A stretch of 64,000 nucleotides of DNA from Streptomyces sp. Je 1-369 (GCF_026810505.1 NZ_CP101750.1:7862515-7926514), one strand, 5' to 3'; counted from the stretch's first letter, positions 50,946-60,874 are shown. Program-made: numbers and translations. The notes: generated from the letters alone by a model not told the origin.

Positions 50946-51475
50946 GTGAGCGAAATGCGTTCAGTGGGGAAGACTCACCTGGTGACGACGAGCCGCGGCA
51001 CCCTGCGCACCCATCACCTCGTCAACGCCGCCGGGCTGCACGCCGACACCGTCGACCGGCTGCTCGGCCATGAGGCCTTCACTGTCACCCCGCGCAGGGG
51101 GCAGCTCATCGTGTACGACAAGTTCGCCCGTGACCTCGTACGGCACATCCTGCTGCCCGAGGCGCGGGCCTGGACCTCTCCGAACCCCGCGATCCGTAGC
51201 CGGTCCGTATGCCGAACCTCGGCGAGGCCTTCCCGCGCCCCTACCAGCGCGCCGACCTCATAGTGGCCGACCCGGCGTACGGCGACATCGTCCGCCACTG
51301 CGAGCGCGTGACGCGCGGTGAGATCCGCGACGCCCTCGCGGCCACGGTCCCGCCCGGCTCGCGGGACGGCCTGCGGCGGCGCACACGGCCACGGGGCGGG
51401 CGCTGCCAGGGCTTCTACCGCGGTGCCGAGGTGCGGGAACTCTACGAACGGGGTGCGGAAATGGGTACCGGATGA
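50946..51475 (+). pseudogene. Decayed FAD-dependent glycerol-3-phosphate dehydrogenase-like gene
   Basis: Remnants of a GlpA/DAO-family oxidoreductase in two frames. The first (to about 51180) reads LRTHHLVNAAGLHADTVDRL and RRGQLIVYDKFARDLVRHIL, typical of this family. The second (from about 51209) reads GEAFPRPYQRADLIVADPAY, GDIVRHCERVTRGEI, and RCQGFYRGAEVRELYERG, the Cys-rich C-terminal domain, in which CHC and FCG cysteines are now RHC and YRG. The N-terminal FAD-binding part is missing. The last stop overlaps the next start by 4 bp, showing the old operon. Confidence 0.75.
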
Positions 51476-52692
51476 GGCGCGAGCGCATCGTCGACGTCCT
51501 GGTCGTCGGCGCGGGGCCCGCGGGTCTCGCCACGGCGGCCGGGCTCGCCGCGTCGGGCGTCGGCGAGGTCGAGGTGGTGGACCGGGAGCGGCAGGCGGGC
51601 GGCATTCCGCGGCACTGTCTGCACGGCGGTTTCGGACGCCTCGGGATGACGGGCCCGCAGTACGCGGAGCGGTGCGTGGCGGCGGCCGTCGGCACCGGAG
51701 CCGTCCTGCGGACCGGCGTCAGCGTGACGGCGTGGGCGGCGCCGCTCACCGTCGACACCTCGAGCCCCCGGGGCCTGGAGCGCATCACCGCCCGCGCGGT
51801 CGTCCTCGCCACTGGCGCCCGCGAACGGTCCCGCGCCGCCCGCCTGGTCCCCGGCACCCGGCCCGCCGGTGTGTACACCACGGGCGAACTCCAGCAGGCC
51901 GCCGACCTCCACCGGCAGCGGATCGGGACGCGCGCCGTCGTGGTCGGCGCGGAACCGGTGAGCTTCACCGCCCTTGACACCCTGCGACGGGCCGGGGTGG
52001 CCGTCGCCGCACTGGTCACCGAGCACCCGCGCCACCAGGCACGACCTGCCCGCGCCCTCGACGCGCGGCTGCGGCACGGCGTGCCGCTGCTCACCGACGC
52101 CACCGTGGTGGAACTCCTCGGCCGCGGCCGGCTCTCCGGGGTCGGGCTCCGGCACCGGGACGGCAGGACGGCACACGTCGCCTGCGACACCGTCGTCTTC
52201 ACCGGCGACTTCGTCCCGGACCACGAACTCGCGCGGCGCGCGGGCCTGTTGCTGGACCCCGGCACGCGCGGCCCCGCCGTCGACGGCGCCTTCCGGACCG
52301 ACGGGCGCGGCGTCTTCGCGGTCGGCAACGTGCTGCACGCCGCCGAACCGGCACGCGCGGTGACGCGCGAGGGAACCCTGGCGGCGGAGGCCGTGCGGCG
52401 CTACCTCGCCGACGGCGACTGGCCCTCGGCGTCGGTGCGGCTCCGGGTCGCCGCGCCGCTCGCCTGGATCGCCCCGAACCGCCTCACACCGGACGAACCG
52501 ACCGGCGTGTTCACGCTCCGCACGACCGAGTTCGTCGCACGTCCGACGCTGGTGATCACGCAGGACGGCAGGACCCTGCACCGCACACGCTCACGCCGCC
52601 CGGCCGTCCCGAACCGGCCCTTCCAGGTCTCCGGGTGCTGGACGGGCCGGGTGGACGTCAGGGGCGGCGCGGTCCGGATCGCGCCGGCCTGA
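51472..52692 (+). CDS. FAD-dependent oxidoreductase (GlpA/B-associated type)
   Basis: A 406-aa flavoprotein with FAD loop GAGPAGLATAAGL (residues 14-26), ATGARERSR near 118, a second Rossmann strand around VVVGAEPVSFTAL near 160, and the FAVGN segment near 284 that closes the FAD site. Homologues usually work together with a glycerol kinase and a GlpA-like dehydrogenase. Both partners are pseudogenes upstream, so this gene is stranded. GxGxxG of the NAD site reads GAEPVS, a departure. It may be on the way to decay or have another partner. The C-terminal 80 residues carry an unusual beta-rich part with PFQVSGCWTG. Confidence 0.82.
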   Translation: MRRERIVDVLVVGAGPAGLATAAGLAASGVGEVEVVDRERQAGGIPRHCLHGGFGRLGMTGPQYAERCVAAAVGTGAVLRTGVSVTAWAAPLTVDTSSPRGLERITARAVVLATGARERSRAARLVPGTRPAGVYTTGELQQAADLHRQRIGTRAVVVGAEPVSFTALDTLRRAGVAVAALVTEHPRHQARPARALDARLRHGVPLLTDATVVELLGRGRLSGVGLRHRDGRTAHVACDTVVFTGDFVPDHELARRAGLLLDPGTRGPAVDGAFRTDGRGVFAVGNVLHAAEPARAVTREGTLAAEAVRRYLADGDWPSASVRLRVAAPLAWIAPNRLTPDEPTGVFTLRTTEFVARPTLVITQDGRTLHRTRSRRPAVPNRPFQVSGCWTGRVDVRGGAVRIAPA

Positions 52693-52771
52693 CGCTCGTC
52701 AGCGAGCTGGGGCGGGACGGTGAGGCATAAGGGGCTCTTCCCCTGAGCCCCACACCCCGCATAGACTCCAA

Positions 52772-52788
52772 AACTAGCAGCGCTAATT
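52772..52788. promoter_or_regulatory. Candidate operator upstream of the thiolase gene
   Basis: AACTAGC-AGC-GCTAATT, an inverted repeat with one mismatch in 7-bp arms, in a clearly AT-rich patch 73 bp before the thiolase start. Form resembles TetR-type sites of acyl-CoA catabolism genes (TTAGC-GCTAA). Confidence 0.5.
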
Positions 52789-52861
52789 TACGTACGCCTG
52801 CGCGCTGAGCAACCCGCACAACCGAAGCAGCGTGACCCGCAGAACGATCCGGAGCCGTATC

Positions 52862-54049
52862 GTGCGCACCGTCCACTTCGCCGCCGCCCGCCGCACCCCC
52901 ATCGGGAAACTCCGCGGCGCCCTCTCCTCCGTACGCCCCGACGACCTCGCGGCGGCCGTCGTGAAGGGACTCCTCGCCGACATCCCCCAGCTCGATCCCG
53001 CCCGGATCGACGACATCTACTGGGGCGCCGCCAACCAGGCGGGGGAGGACAACCGCAACGTCGCGAGGATGGCAGCCCTCCTCGCTGGGCTCCCCGAATC
53101 CGTGCCCGGCGCCACCGTCAACCGGCTCTGCGCCTCCGGCCTCGAAGCCGTCACCACCGCCGCGCGCACCGTCGCCGCGGGCGACGCGGACATCGTCCTC
53201 GCGGGCGGCTCCGAATCGATGAGCCGCGCCCCCTTCGTGCTGCCCCGCCCCGACGAGGCGCTGCCGCACCGCATGGAGACCGCCGACACCCGCCTCGGCT
53301 GGCGCCTCACGAACCCGAGGATGAAGGACCTGCACGGCGTCCTCGCGATGGGCGAGACCGCCGAGGAGGTCGCGGGGCGGTACGGCGTCTCGCGCGAACG
53401 CCAGGACGCCTTCGCGCTCCGCAGCCACCAGCACGCGGCGGCCGCCCGCAAGAGCGGCCACTTCGACGACGAACTCCTCCCCGTCACCCGGCCGGACGGC
53501 GTCGTCGTCGACACGGACGAGTGCGTGCGCGAGGACACCTCGTACGAGAAGCTCAGCGGCCTGCGCCCCGTCTTCCGCAAGGACGGCACCGTCACCGCGG
53601 GCAACGCGTCGCCGATGAACGACGGCGCGGCCGGACTCCTGATCGTCAGCGAGGAGGCCCTGAACGACCTCGGCCTCGAATCCCTCGGGCGGTACGCGGC
53701 CGGGGCATCGGCGGGCGTCCACCCGGACGTCATGGGTATCGGACCCGTACCCGCCACGCAGAAGGTGCTCGCCCGCGTCGGCTGGCGCGTCGACGACCTT
53801 CAGGAGGCCGAGTTCAACGAGGCGTTCGCCGCCCAGGCGCTCGCCTGCGTCGATGCCCTCGGCATCGACCCCGAGCTCGTCAACCCGTCCGGCGGAGCCA
53901 TCGCCCTGGGCCACCCGCTCGGCTGCTCCGGCGCCCGCATCCTCACCACCCTGCTGCACCGGATGCGCCGCACGGGCGCCACGCGCGGCCTCGCCACGAT
54001 GTGCGTCGGTGTCGGGCAGGGCAGCGCGCTCCTGGTCGAGCGCGACTGA
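52862..54049 (+). CDS. Thiolase (acetyl-CoA acetyltransferase)
   Basis: A 395-aa thiolase II. GTG at 52862 is chosen because RTVHFAAARRTPIG matches the family start. Nucleophile Cys in NRLCASG near residue 90, His in GGAIALGHPLG near 350, second Cys in MCVGVGQG near 382. It condenses or cleaves acyl-CoA with acetyl-CoA. Position before an acyl-CoA synthetase suggests fatty or aromatic acid breakdown. It could be a PaaJ/PcaF-like or FadA-like member. Confidence 0.93.
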   Translation: MRTVHFAAARRTPIGKLRGALSSVRPDDLAAAVVKGLLADIPQLDPARIDDIYWGAANQAGEDNRNVARMAALLAGLPESVPGATVNRLCASGLEAVTTAARTVAAGDADIVLAGGSESMSRAPFVLPRPDEALPHRMETADTRLGWRLTNPRMKDLHGVLAMGETAEEVAGRYGVSRERQDAFALRSHQHAAAARKSGHFDDELLPVTRPDGVVVDTDECVREDTSYEKLSGLRPVFRKDGTVTAGNASPMNDGAAGLLIVSEEALNDLGLESLGRYAAGASAGVHPDVMGIGPVPATQKVLARVGWRVDDLQEAEFNEAFAAQALACVDALGIDPELVNPSGGAIALGHPLGCSGARILTTLLHRMRRTGATRGLATMCVGVGQGSALLVERD

Positions 54050-54099
54050 GAGCCCGCCTGACGGCGGCGCCGTGCGCCGCCGTAGAGAACGGCCCCCAC

Positions 54100-54190
54100 A
54101 GCCGCAAGCCGCAAGCCGCAAGCCGCAAACCGGAAGCCGAAGGCTGGTTACCGGCAGCCGCAGCCGGTAACCGGAAGCCGCACTTCGCAA
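54100..54190. repeat. Short tandem repeats and hairpin between thiolase and acyl-CoA synthetase genes
   Basis: Four copies of a 7-bp unit (GCCGCAA) come first, then GGTTACCGGC and GCCGGTAACC (54146-54155 and 54163-54172) form a perfect 10-bp stem with a 7-nt loop, itself flanked by more GGAAGCCG copies. The gene gap is 169 bp. The hairpin could act as a terminator or a transcript stabiliser between two linked genes. Confidence 0.75.
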
Positions 54191-54218
54191 GCCCCTCGGA
54201 AACGGAGCCTCCACCCTC

Positions 54219-55739
54219 ATGGCCACGCTCTCCCTCGCCGCGATCCTCGCCGAGCCCGCCCGCCGCCACCCGGACCGCACCGCACTCGTCGAGGGTGAAC
54301 TGCGCCTCACCTTCAGGGAGTTGTGGCGCGAGGCCCGCGCCCAGGGTGCCGCGCTCGCGAAGCTCGGCGTGCGGCCCGGGGACCGCGTGGCGCTCATGGC
54401 ACCGAACACCGCCGAGTTCCCCAAGGCGTACTACGCCATCCTCGCCGCGGGCGGCGTCGTCGTCCCCGTCCACCTGCTGCTCTCCGCCGAGGAGGTCGAG
54501 CACGTCCTGCGGGACAGCGGCGCCACCCTGCTCCTCTGCCATCCCGCCCAGGCGGCGACCGGCGCGGCGGCCGCCGAAGCGACCGACGTACGCATGGTGC
54601 GACTCGGCGGCGACGGCGAGCTGGAGGCCTTGGCGGGCGCCACCGAACCCCTCACCACCTACGCCACGCGCGACGCCGACGACCCCGCCGTCGTCTTCTA
54701 CACCAGCGGTACCACGGGCGTCCCCAAGGGAGCCGTGCTCAGCCACTTCAACCTGGTGATGAACGCGACCGTCAACGCCTTCGACGCCAACGACATACGC
54801 CCCGACGACACCGCACTCGGCGCGCTCCCCCTCTTCCACGCCTTCGGCCAGACCGTCTCCATGAACTCGACGTGGCGGGCGGGCGCCACCCTCGTCCTGC
54901 TGCCGCGCTTCGACGCCGCGCGGGCCATCGAGCTGATGGTCGAGGAGAACGTCAACACCTTCCACGGCGTCCCCACCATGTACGTGGGCCTGGTGGCCGC
55001 CGCCGAGGCCGCGGAGAAACTGCCCGAGCTGCGGATCTGCATCTCCGGCGGCGCCTCGCTCCCCGTCGCCGTACTCGAACGCTTCGAGAAGGCCTTCGGC
55101 ACGCCCGTGTACGAGGGGTACGGGCTCTCCGAGACGTCCCCGACCGCGTCCGTCAACCAGCCCGACTTCGGCACCCGCCCCGGCACCATCGGCCACCCCC
55201 TCTGGGGCGTCGACGTGGAGATCGCCCGCGCCGACGTCGACGACCGCGTCGAACTGCTGCCCACCGGCGAACTCGGCGAGGTCGTCATCCGCGGCCACAA
55301 CGTCTTCTCCGGCTACCTCGGCCGCCCCGAGGCGACCGCCGAGGCCCTGGTCGACGGCTGGTTCCGCAGCGGCGACCTCGGCACCAAGGACGCAGACGGC
55401 TTCCTCGCCATCGTCGACCGCAAGAAGGACGTCATCATCCGCGGCGGCTTCAACGTCTACCCGCGCGAGGTCGAAGAGGTCCTGATGCGCCACCCGTCCG
55501 TCGGGCAGGCCGCCGTGATCGGCCTGCCCGACCCGGTGCACGGCGAGGAGATCTGCGCGGTCGTCGTCGCGGCCGCCGATGCGGCGACGCCCGCGCTGGC
55601 GGAGACGATCATCGAGTGGTCCAAGGAGCACCTGGGCCGCCACAAGTACCCGCGCCTGGTCGAGTTCACCGACGAACTCCCGCTCGGCCCGAGCATGAAG
55701 GTCCTCAAGCGGGAACTGCGGGCCCACTACAGCGCGTAG
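54219..55739 (+). CDS. Acyl-CoA synthetase (AMP-binding)
   Basis: A 506-aa adenylate-forming ligase. Seen: P-loop YTSGTTGVPKG near residue 163, LPLFHAFGQT near 206, GYGLSETSPT near 307, SGDLGTKD near 385, and VIIRGGFNVYPREVEEVL near 410, with the closing catalytic Lys in MKVLKREL. It activates fatty or related acids to acyl-CoA with ATP. The thiolase gene upstream suggests one catabolic unit. ATG at 54219. Confidence 0.93.
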   Translation: MATLSLAAILAEPARRHPDRTALVEGELRLTFRELWREARAQGAALAKLGVRPGDRVALMAPNTAEFPKAYYAILAAGGVVVPVHLLLSAEEVEHVLRDSGATLLLCHPAQAATGAAAAEATDVRMVRLGGDGELEALAGATEPLTTYATRDADDPAVVFYTSGTTGVPKGAVLSHFNLVMNATVNAFDANDIRPDDTALGALPLFHAFGQTVSMNSTWRAGATLVLLPRFDAARAIELMVEENVNTFHGVPTMYVGLVAAAEAAEKLPELRICISGGASLPVAVLERFEKAFGTPVYEGYGLSETSPTASVNQPDFGTRPGTIGHPLWGVDVEIARADVDDRVELLPTGELGEVVIRGHNVFSGYLGRPEATAEALVDGWFRSGDLGTKDADGFLAIVDRKKDVIIRGGFNVYPREVEEVLMRHPSVGQAAVIGLPDPVHGEEICAVVVAAADAATPALAETIIEWSKEHLGRHKYPRLVEFTDELPLGPSMKVLKRELRAHYSA

Positions 55740-55785
55740 GAATCCCCCTGTGGGAGCGCGACGCGGTGGTGCGTACGTCGATCAC

Positions 55786-56655
55786 CTACGAGGCGCCGTC
55801 GAGAACCTGCCGCAGTCGCAGCGCGAACTCGTCCGGCTTCCCCGGATATCCGAACTCTCCGTCGAGGAAGCCGCCGTGGTGACTCGGGAACACGGTCACC
55901 CGCAGCCCGAGCAGCTCGGCGGCCGCCAGGGACGTGCGTCCGGTCAGCACGTTCTCGGACTCCTCGCCCACGGCGATCACGACGCGGGTCGGTGCGGCGG
56001 CGATCGCGTCGGCATCCGGCCGGTAGCCGCTGACGGCCCATGACCGGTCGGACAGCAGCGGATCGTCACGCGAACCGTCGTCCTCCGCGGGCATCCCGAA
56101 CGTGGCGGGATCGGGCTCCGGCTGTGCGAAGTACGCGTCGGTGAACTCCCCCTCCCACGAGGTCATGGCCACGAAGGCGGCCATCCCGGCCCCCCACCCC
56201 CGCTTCTCGTACGCGTCCCGGACCCCGGCCCGGGCCCGCACGGCCGCCGGGCCGTCCGGAGTGAGGGTGAGGAGCGGCGGCTCGTGCGCGACCAGAGTGG
56301 TCACGTCGGCGGGATACCGCGCCACGACCGCGAGCGCGGTGACCGCTCCGCCACTGCTGGCGAACATCTCGACCGGCCCGGCCCCGAGCGCCTCGATGAC
56401 GGCGTGCACGTCATCGGCCTGGGTCTGCGGAGTGTGATCGACCCGCCCGTCCTTACGGGTGCTGCGACCGAGCCCGCGCGGGTCATAGGTGACCACGGTC
56501 CGCTCGGGGAAGCGCGCGGCGAGCGCGCGAAAGCCGGTGGCGTCCATGGGCTGCCCGATCATGAACAACGGCGGGCGTCCGTCGCTGCTCGGCAACGGCC
56601 CTCGCACGTCATGAACGAGGTCGGCGCCAACGGTCTCGAGTGTGTGTGTCTCCAT
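55786..56655 (-). CDS. Alpha/beta hydrolase
   Basis: A 289-aa alpha/beta hydrolase fold protein. The nucleophile is the Ser of ASSGGAVTAL near residue 101, a variation of GxSxG. The His is in SHHGGFLDGEFGYP near 265, the acid around VGEESENV. The start DLVHDVRGP and MIGQPMDATGFRAL forms the oxyanion region. Resembles esterases or haloperoxidase-like hydrolases; the substrate is unknown. Read against the acyl-CoA synthetase, 46 bp apart. Confidence 0.88.
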   Translation of the reverse strand: METHTLETVGADLVHDVRGPLPSSDGRPPLFMIGQPMDATGFRALAARFPERTVVTYDPRGLGRSTRKDGRVDHTPQTQADDVHAVIEALGAGPVEMFASSGGAVTALAVVARYPADVTTLVAHEPPLLTLTPDGPAAVRARAGVRDAYEKRGWGAGMAAFVAMTSWEGEFTDAYFAQPEPDPATFGMPAEDDGSRDDPLLSDRSWAVSGYRPDADAIAAAPTRVVIAVGEESENVLTGRTSLAAAELLGLRVTVFPSHHGGFLDGEFGYPGKPDEFALRLRQVLDGAS

Positions 56656-56685
56656 ACCCGTGCAGACCGCCCCCGCCCGGCAAAC

Positions 56686-58788
56686 TCATCGGCGGCCGGC
56701 AACCGTGGTGGCGCCCGCCGTCTCCGGTGAGAGCCCCTGATCCAGGTCCTCCGCGAGCAACCGCTTGGCGATCACGTCGACCGCCGCGGCGAGCTCCTTG
56801 TCCGCGGGCCGGCCGATGTCCTTCCGGATCTCCTCGCCCAGCCAGGACGCCCACGCCTTGGAGATCACCTCCGCCTCGCGCGCCCCGGCGGACGTGTGCG
56901 AGAAGTACGTACCGGTACGCGTCAGATACCCCTCCTCGACCATGCGGTCGAAGACGGGCACCAGAACCTCCGGTGGAATCCTGCGCCGGGCGGCGATCAG
57001 CCCCAGGCTCGCGTGCCCGACCATCCGCGTGAACAGCGACACCTGCATGACGGCCCAGGCGCCCGCGATGTCGAGCCGCGTGTCGGAGTCCCTGATGATC
57101 CCGCGCGCGGTGGTCATGCCGACGTCGCGGATGATGGCGGCGACGCTCCGCTCCAGTACGTGCCCGGGGTCCCCGCTCGAAGGCTGCGCGAAGCCCTCGC
57201 CCATGTCGGGCGCGCCCATGCGCGCGCTGTCGCGCAGCTCGACCTGCTTGAGGAACAGCGCCACCAGGAACCCGAGGAGCGCGACCGGGACAGTCCACAG
57301 GAAGACGGTGTGCAGACTGTCCGCGTAAGCCTTCACGACGGGCGCGGCGGCGGCAGCGGGCAGTTCATGCAGTCCCTCCGGACTCTGTGCGGCCTTGCCG
57401 ATGGCGACCGGATCACCACCGCTCGCCCGCGAGGCCGCGGCGACCCCGTCCTTGAGGTTCGGCGTCAGCGTGTTGGCGTAGATCGTGCCGAACACCGCCG
57501 TGCCGAACGAGCTGCCCAGCGTGCGGAAGAACGTGACGCCGGACGTCGCCGTGCCCAGATCCGCGTACGCGACGGTGTTCTGCACGGCGATCGTCAGGAC
57601 CTGCATGCACAGCCCGATGCCGGTGCCGAGCACGAACATGTACAGCGACTCCAGCCACGTACTGGTGGCGCTCCCCATCAGCGACAGCAGATACAGCCCG
57701 AGCGCCATCACGAGCGCCCCGACGATGGGGAAGATCCGATACGTCCCGGTCTTGCTGACGACGTTGCCGCTGAAGATGGAGGCGATGAGCAGCCCGATCA
57801 CCATGGGCAGTGTCCGCACGCCCGAGATGGTGGCGGAGTCCCCGTCGACGTACTGCAGATAGGTCGGCAGGAACGTCATCGCGCCGAGCATCGCGAAGCC
57901 CACGATGAAGCTGAGGATCGAGCAGACGGTGAAGACCGGATTGCCGAACAGCCGCATCGGCAGCATGGGTTCGGCGGCCCTCGTCTCGACGACGCAGAAC
58001 AGCGCCAGCGCGACGAGACCGCCGACGAAGAGCCCGATGATCGTCGGCGACCCCCACGCGTACTGGTTGCCGCCCCAACTCGTCGCGAGGATCAGCGCGC
58101 TCGCGCCCACGGCGACGAGCGCGATGCCGAGATAGTCGATGACGGGCCGCACCGCCGACTTCACGACGGGAATGGTCCGGGCGGCCGCGAGCACCACGAC
58201 GATCGCGATGGGCACATTGACGTAAAACGCCCACCGCCAGCTCAGATGATCAGTGAACAGCCCACCCAACAACGGCCCGATCACGGTGGACACGCCGAAG
58301 ACGGCACCGATGGCACCTTGGTACTTGCCGCGCTCGCGCAACGGGATGACGTCGGCGATCAGCGCCATGGACGTCACCATCAGGCCGCCCGCGCCGATGC
58401 CCTGCATCGCACGCCAGGCGATCAGCAGCGTCATGTTCGTCGACAGGCCGCACAGGAAAGACCCGGTGATGAAGATGACCGCCGAAACCTGAAAGACGAC
58501 CTTTCGCCCGAACAGGTCACCGAACTTACCGACGAGCACCGTGGCGACGGTCTCCGCGAGCAGATACGACGTGACGACCCACGACATGTGCTCCGCCCCG
58601 CCCAGATCCGACACGATCGTCGGCAGCGCGGTACCGACGATGGTCTGATCGAGGGCGGCGAGCAGCATCCCCAGCATGATCGTCACGAAGACGACGTTGC
58701 GCCGCCGCCGATCCAGAACGGGCGGCGCCTGCGCTTCGGCGGAACCGGGGCTGGACGCGGGCACGGCCGACTGATCGGTGGTGGTCAC
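56686..58788 (-). CDS. DHA2-type MFS exporter fused to a MarR-like domain
   Basis: A 700-aa protein, GTG at 58788. Residues about 27-540 are a 14-helix MFS exporter with [14 protein letters not shown] in helix 1 and [13 protein letters not shown] after helix 2; it resembles EmrB/QacA pumps. Residues about 555-700 are an added cytoplasmic part whose core, [32 protein letters not shown] and LGEEI, looks like a MarR winged helix. This fusion makes it 180-200 aa longer than usual DHA2 pumps. The added domain may sense substrate or tune transport. Isolated gene, 30 bp after the hydrolase. Confidence 0.88.
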   Translation of the reverse strand: MTTTDQSAVPASSPGSAEAQAPPVLDRRRRNVVFVTIMLGMLLAALDQTIVGTALPTIVSDLGGAEHMSWVVTSYLLAETVATVLVGKFGDLFGRKVVFQVSAVIFITGSFLCGLSTNMTLLIAWRAMQGIGAGGLMVTSMALIADVIPLRERGKYQGAIGAVFGVSTVIGPLLGGLFTDHLSWRWAFYVNVPIAIVVVLAAARTIPVVKSAVRPVIDYLGIALVAVGASALILATSWGGNQYAWGSPTIIGLFVGGLVALALFCVVETRAAEPMLPMRLFGNPVFTVCSILSFIVGFAMLGAMTFLPTYLQYVDGDSATISGVRTLPMVIGLLIASIFSGNVVSKTGTYRIFPIVGALVMALGLYLLSLMGSATSTWLESLYMFVLGTGIGLCMQVLTIAVQNTVAYADLGTATSGVTFFRTLGSSFGTAVFGTIYANTLTPNLKDGVAAASRASGGDPVAIGKAAQSPEGLHELPAAAAAPVVKAYADSLHTVFLWTVPVALLGFLVALFLKQVELRDSARMGAPDMGEGFAQPSSGDPGHVLERSVAAIIRDVGMTTARGIIRDSDTRLDIAGAWAVMQVSLFTRMVGHASLGLIAARRRIPPEVLVPVFDRMVEEGYLTRTGTYFSHTSAGAREAEVISKAWASWLGEEIRKDIGRPADKELAAAVDVIAKRLLAEDLDQGLSPETAGATTVAGRR

Positions 58789-58876
58789 ACGGCCAGCCTC
58801 ACACCGGGGCGGGGGGTGTGCATGTGGGGTGAGGCCGGTTCGGTGACGGCCGGCACCCGAGGCGCCCGAGGCCGGC

Positions 58877-59491
58877 TCACTCCCTACGGTCCGACCCCGC
58901 ACTGTCGGCCCCCGCATCGTCGGCCCTTGCATTGTCGGCCTCCGCACTGTCGGCCCCCGCACTGTCCGGCCTTACCGGTCGCAGCCGAGGCGCATGGGCC
59001 GCCGCGTCCACGGCCACCCCCTCACGCTCCAGGACCTCGGCCAACGCCTCCGCCCACGCCACCAACGCGGCGACGCCGATCCCGTACGGCCGCTCCCGCC
59101 CGTTCCGCGCGCTCCAGTCAGCAACCGCCCCGGCCCCGCGCAACAGCAACCGCGCCCCACCCTTGGTATTGCCGCGCGCCGAGTGCGTCAGCCCGACGGC
59201 AAGCTGCGCCAACCCCTGCCAGAGGCCCCGCTCACCTTCGGGCCCCGACTTCCACGCGTCCTCGAACACCTCGTGCGCGTGAAAGGGCTGCCCGGCGTCC
59301 AACAACGCCTGCGCCTCGCCCACGGACTCCTCCGGCGACCGCACGACCCCCTCCGGCTGCCGCGGCACGCCCTCGGCCCCATGGGGCAGGGGCCGCCCGA
59401 GCCCGTCGCGGGGCCGCTGATTACGGGCCCGTCCTTCCTCGTCACGGTCGCGCTCACGGCCACTGTCGTACGGTCCAGGTGCAGAGCTCAT
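58877..59491 (-). CDS. DUF309 protein with repetitive acidic tail
   Basis: A 204-aa protein. The middle (residues 55-150) is DUF309, recognised by [24 protein letters not shown] and [10 protein letters not shown]; the domain is helical, of unknown function. The last 40 residues are made from repeats of the [14 protein letters not shown] kind, encoded by 15-bp DNA repeats. Basic disordered N-terminus. No operon partner. Confidence 0.88.
   Translation of the reverse strand: MSSAPGPYDSGRERDRDEEGRARNQRPRDGLGRPLPHGAEGVPRQPEGVVRSPEESVGEAQALLDAGQPFHAHEVFEDAWKSGPEGERGLWQGLAQLAVGLTHSARGNTKGGARLLLRGAGAVADWSARNGRERPYGIGVAALVAWAEALAEVLEREGVAVDAAAHAPRLRPVRPDSAGADSAEADNARADDAGADSAGSDRRE
58900..58974 (-). 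repeat. Five 15-bp tandem repeats in the DUF309 gene
   Basis: Five direct copies of a 15-bp unit (CACTGTCGGCCCCCG and variants) encode the repeating five-residue acidic tail. In frame, so copy change would only shorten or lengthen the tail. Confidence 0.85.
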
Positions 59492-59602
59492 ACGCCGATT
59501 GTCGCGCGTCCCTGACGGCAGTCACCGCAGGACGGAGCACCCTTCGACGTGGGGTAGAGTTCTACCTGTGATCACGCGGAACACACACCGCGACGAACAC
59601 AC

Positions 59603-59676
<74 letters not shown>

Positions 59677-59695
59677 CTCGTAAGAGTCGCAGGTA

Positions 59696-59717
59696 GGGGT
59701 CATCTTCGGATGGCCCC
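59696..59717 (+). terminator. tRNA terminator hairpin
   Basis: GGGGTCAT and ATGGCCCC pair (one G-U) around a 6-nt loop, followed by TTCTTCG. It lies 19 bp beyond tRNA-Pro. Confidence 0.75.
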
Positions 59718-59943
59718 TTCTTCGTGTTCGGGAGCGGATCCGGGAGTCGCGCCGCTTGCAGCAGGTGACCTCATGGCGTTGACGTACGGTTCGTCGCGGA
59801 CGAGCTCGTGACCGGGCGAGCGGTGCCCGAGCTTCGGCGGTGCCGCCTGGGCATCCTGTGACGCTTGGGCGGCTGTGCGGGCGGGCTCGGGGTGACCGGG
59901 AATGGGTCTGGCCGAAGGGCTGCCGCGACCTTACGTTGCGCCT

Positions 59944-60492
59944 ATGAATGAGCTGCGCAAACGGAAGTACGAGCGCTGGTTCCGTGCCGCGGACGTCGAT
60001 GGCGACGGTGCGATCACGCGGCAGGACGTCGTCCTGATGAGCGAACGCTACGTCCGGGCCAGGGGCATCGGCCCCGACTCGCCTCAGGCACAGCAGATGT
60101 ACGAGACCATGCGTCGGTTCTGGGAGACCGTCATCGCTCCCGTCGACACCGACAAGGACGACAGGGTGACATCGGCGGAGATGACACAGGCCTTCGTCGC
60201 CATGTTCGTCGACCGTGCCCGCTACCCCGAAGAGCTCGCTCCGGTCGCCGACCACTTCTTCGACCTGGCCGACAGTGACGGTGACGGCGCGATCAGTCTG
60301 ATCGAGTTCACGCACATCTTCGGCAGCACGGGGCGGGCCGGTGACGACGAGTGCGCCGAGGTGTTCAACGCGCTCGACCTCGACGGCTCCGGAGCGCTGT
60401 CGCGGGCCGAGTACCACCGGGCCGCGTCCGAGTTCTTCTACGGGGAGAATCCCGACGCGCCGGCCAACCATCTCTTCGGGCGGCTCCACTGA
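59944..60492 (+). CDS. Four-EF-hand calcium-binding protein (calerythrin-like)
   Basis: A 182-aa soluble protein with four EF-hand loops: DVDGDGAITRQD (about residue 17), DTDKDDRVTSAE (about 69), DSDGDGAISLIE (about 112) and DLDGSGALSRAE (about 145). All have the acidic ligands at positions 1, 3, 5 and 12. This is the calerythrin/CabC layout, thought to buffer or sense Ca2+ in actinomycetes. ATG at 59944. It follows tRNA-Pro, with a 226-bp gap after the tRNA terminator that holds no gene I recognise. Confidence 0.93.
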   Translation: MNELRKRKYERWFRAADVDGDGAITRQDVVLMSERYVRARGIGPDSPQAQQMYETMRRFWETVIAPVDTDKDDRVTSAEMTQAFVAMFVDRARYPEELAPVADHFFDLADSDGDGAISLIEFTHIFGSTGRAGDDECAEVFNALDLDGSGALSRAEYHRAASEFFYGENPDAPANHLFGRLH

Positions 60493-60519
60493 GGGGCTGC
60501 TAAGGGGCTGCTGAGGGGG

Positions 60520-60858
60520 CTACGAGCGGTCGTACGGCGTGAAGTGCGCGGGGGTGTGGGCGATGGGGAGGGCCGGGCGCCAGGCCGTCAGGATCTGGGC
60601 GCTGCACACGAACAGGCCGTCCGGTCCTCGAAGCGGTCGGCGAGGATCCACCCGCCGCCGAGGCCGAACACCGGCATGAAGAGCATCGTGACGGCCGCCA
60701 CCGGGGCGAACTCACGCGCGACGGGGATCTCGTAGCCGGGGTCGAAGCGGAGCCCCACGTGTTCCACTCGCGTCAGGAAGAACCATCCGGCGATCAGCAT
60801 CAGCCCGCTCGCCAGCAGCAGAAAAGCCGGTGTAGCTGAGGGTGAGTTTGAGGCGCAC
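60520..60858 (-). pseudogene. Broken sensor histidine kinase gene
   Basis: The GTG at 60858 is 16 bp after the response-regulator stop, the normal place for its kinase. It starts VRLKLTLSYTGF, then an extra base in the AAAA run (60832-60835) shifts the frame. In the next frame it continues as membrane part [32 protein letters not shown] and [11 protein letters not shown]. After about 90 residues the similarity ends: no HAMP, H-box or ATPase domain follows. A third frame near 60520-60620 closes with [11 protein letters not shown], origin unknown. Confidence 0.7.
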
Positions 60859-60874
60859 GCTCAGGCCCGGCTCC

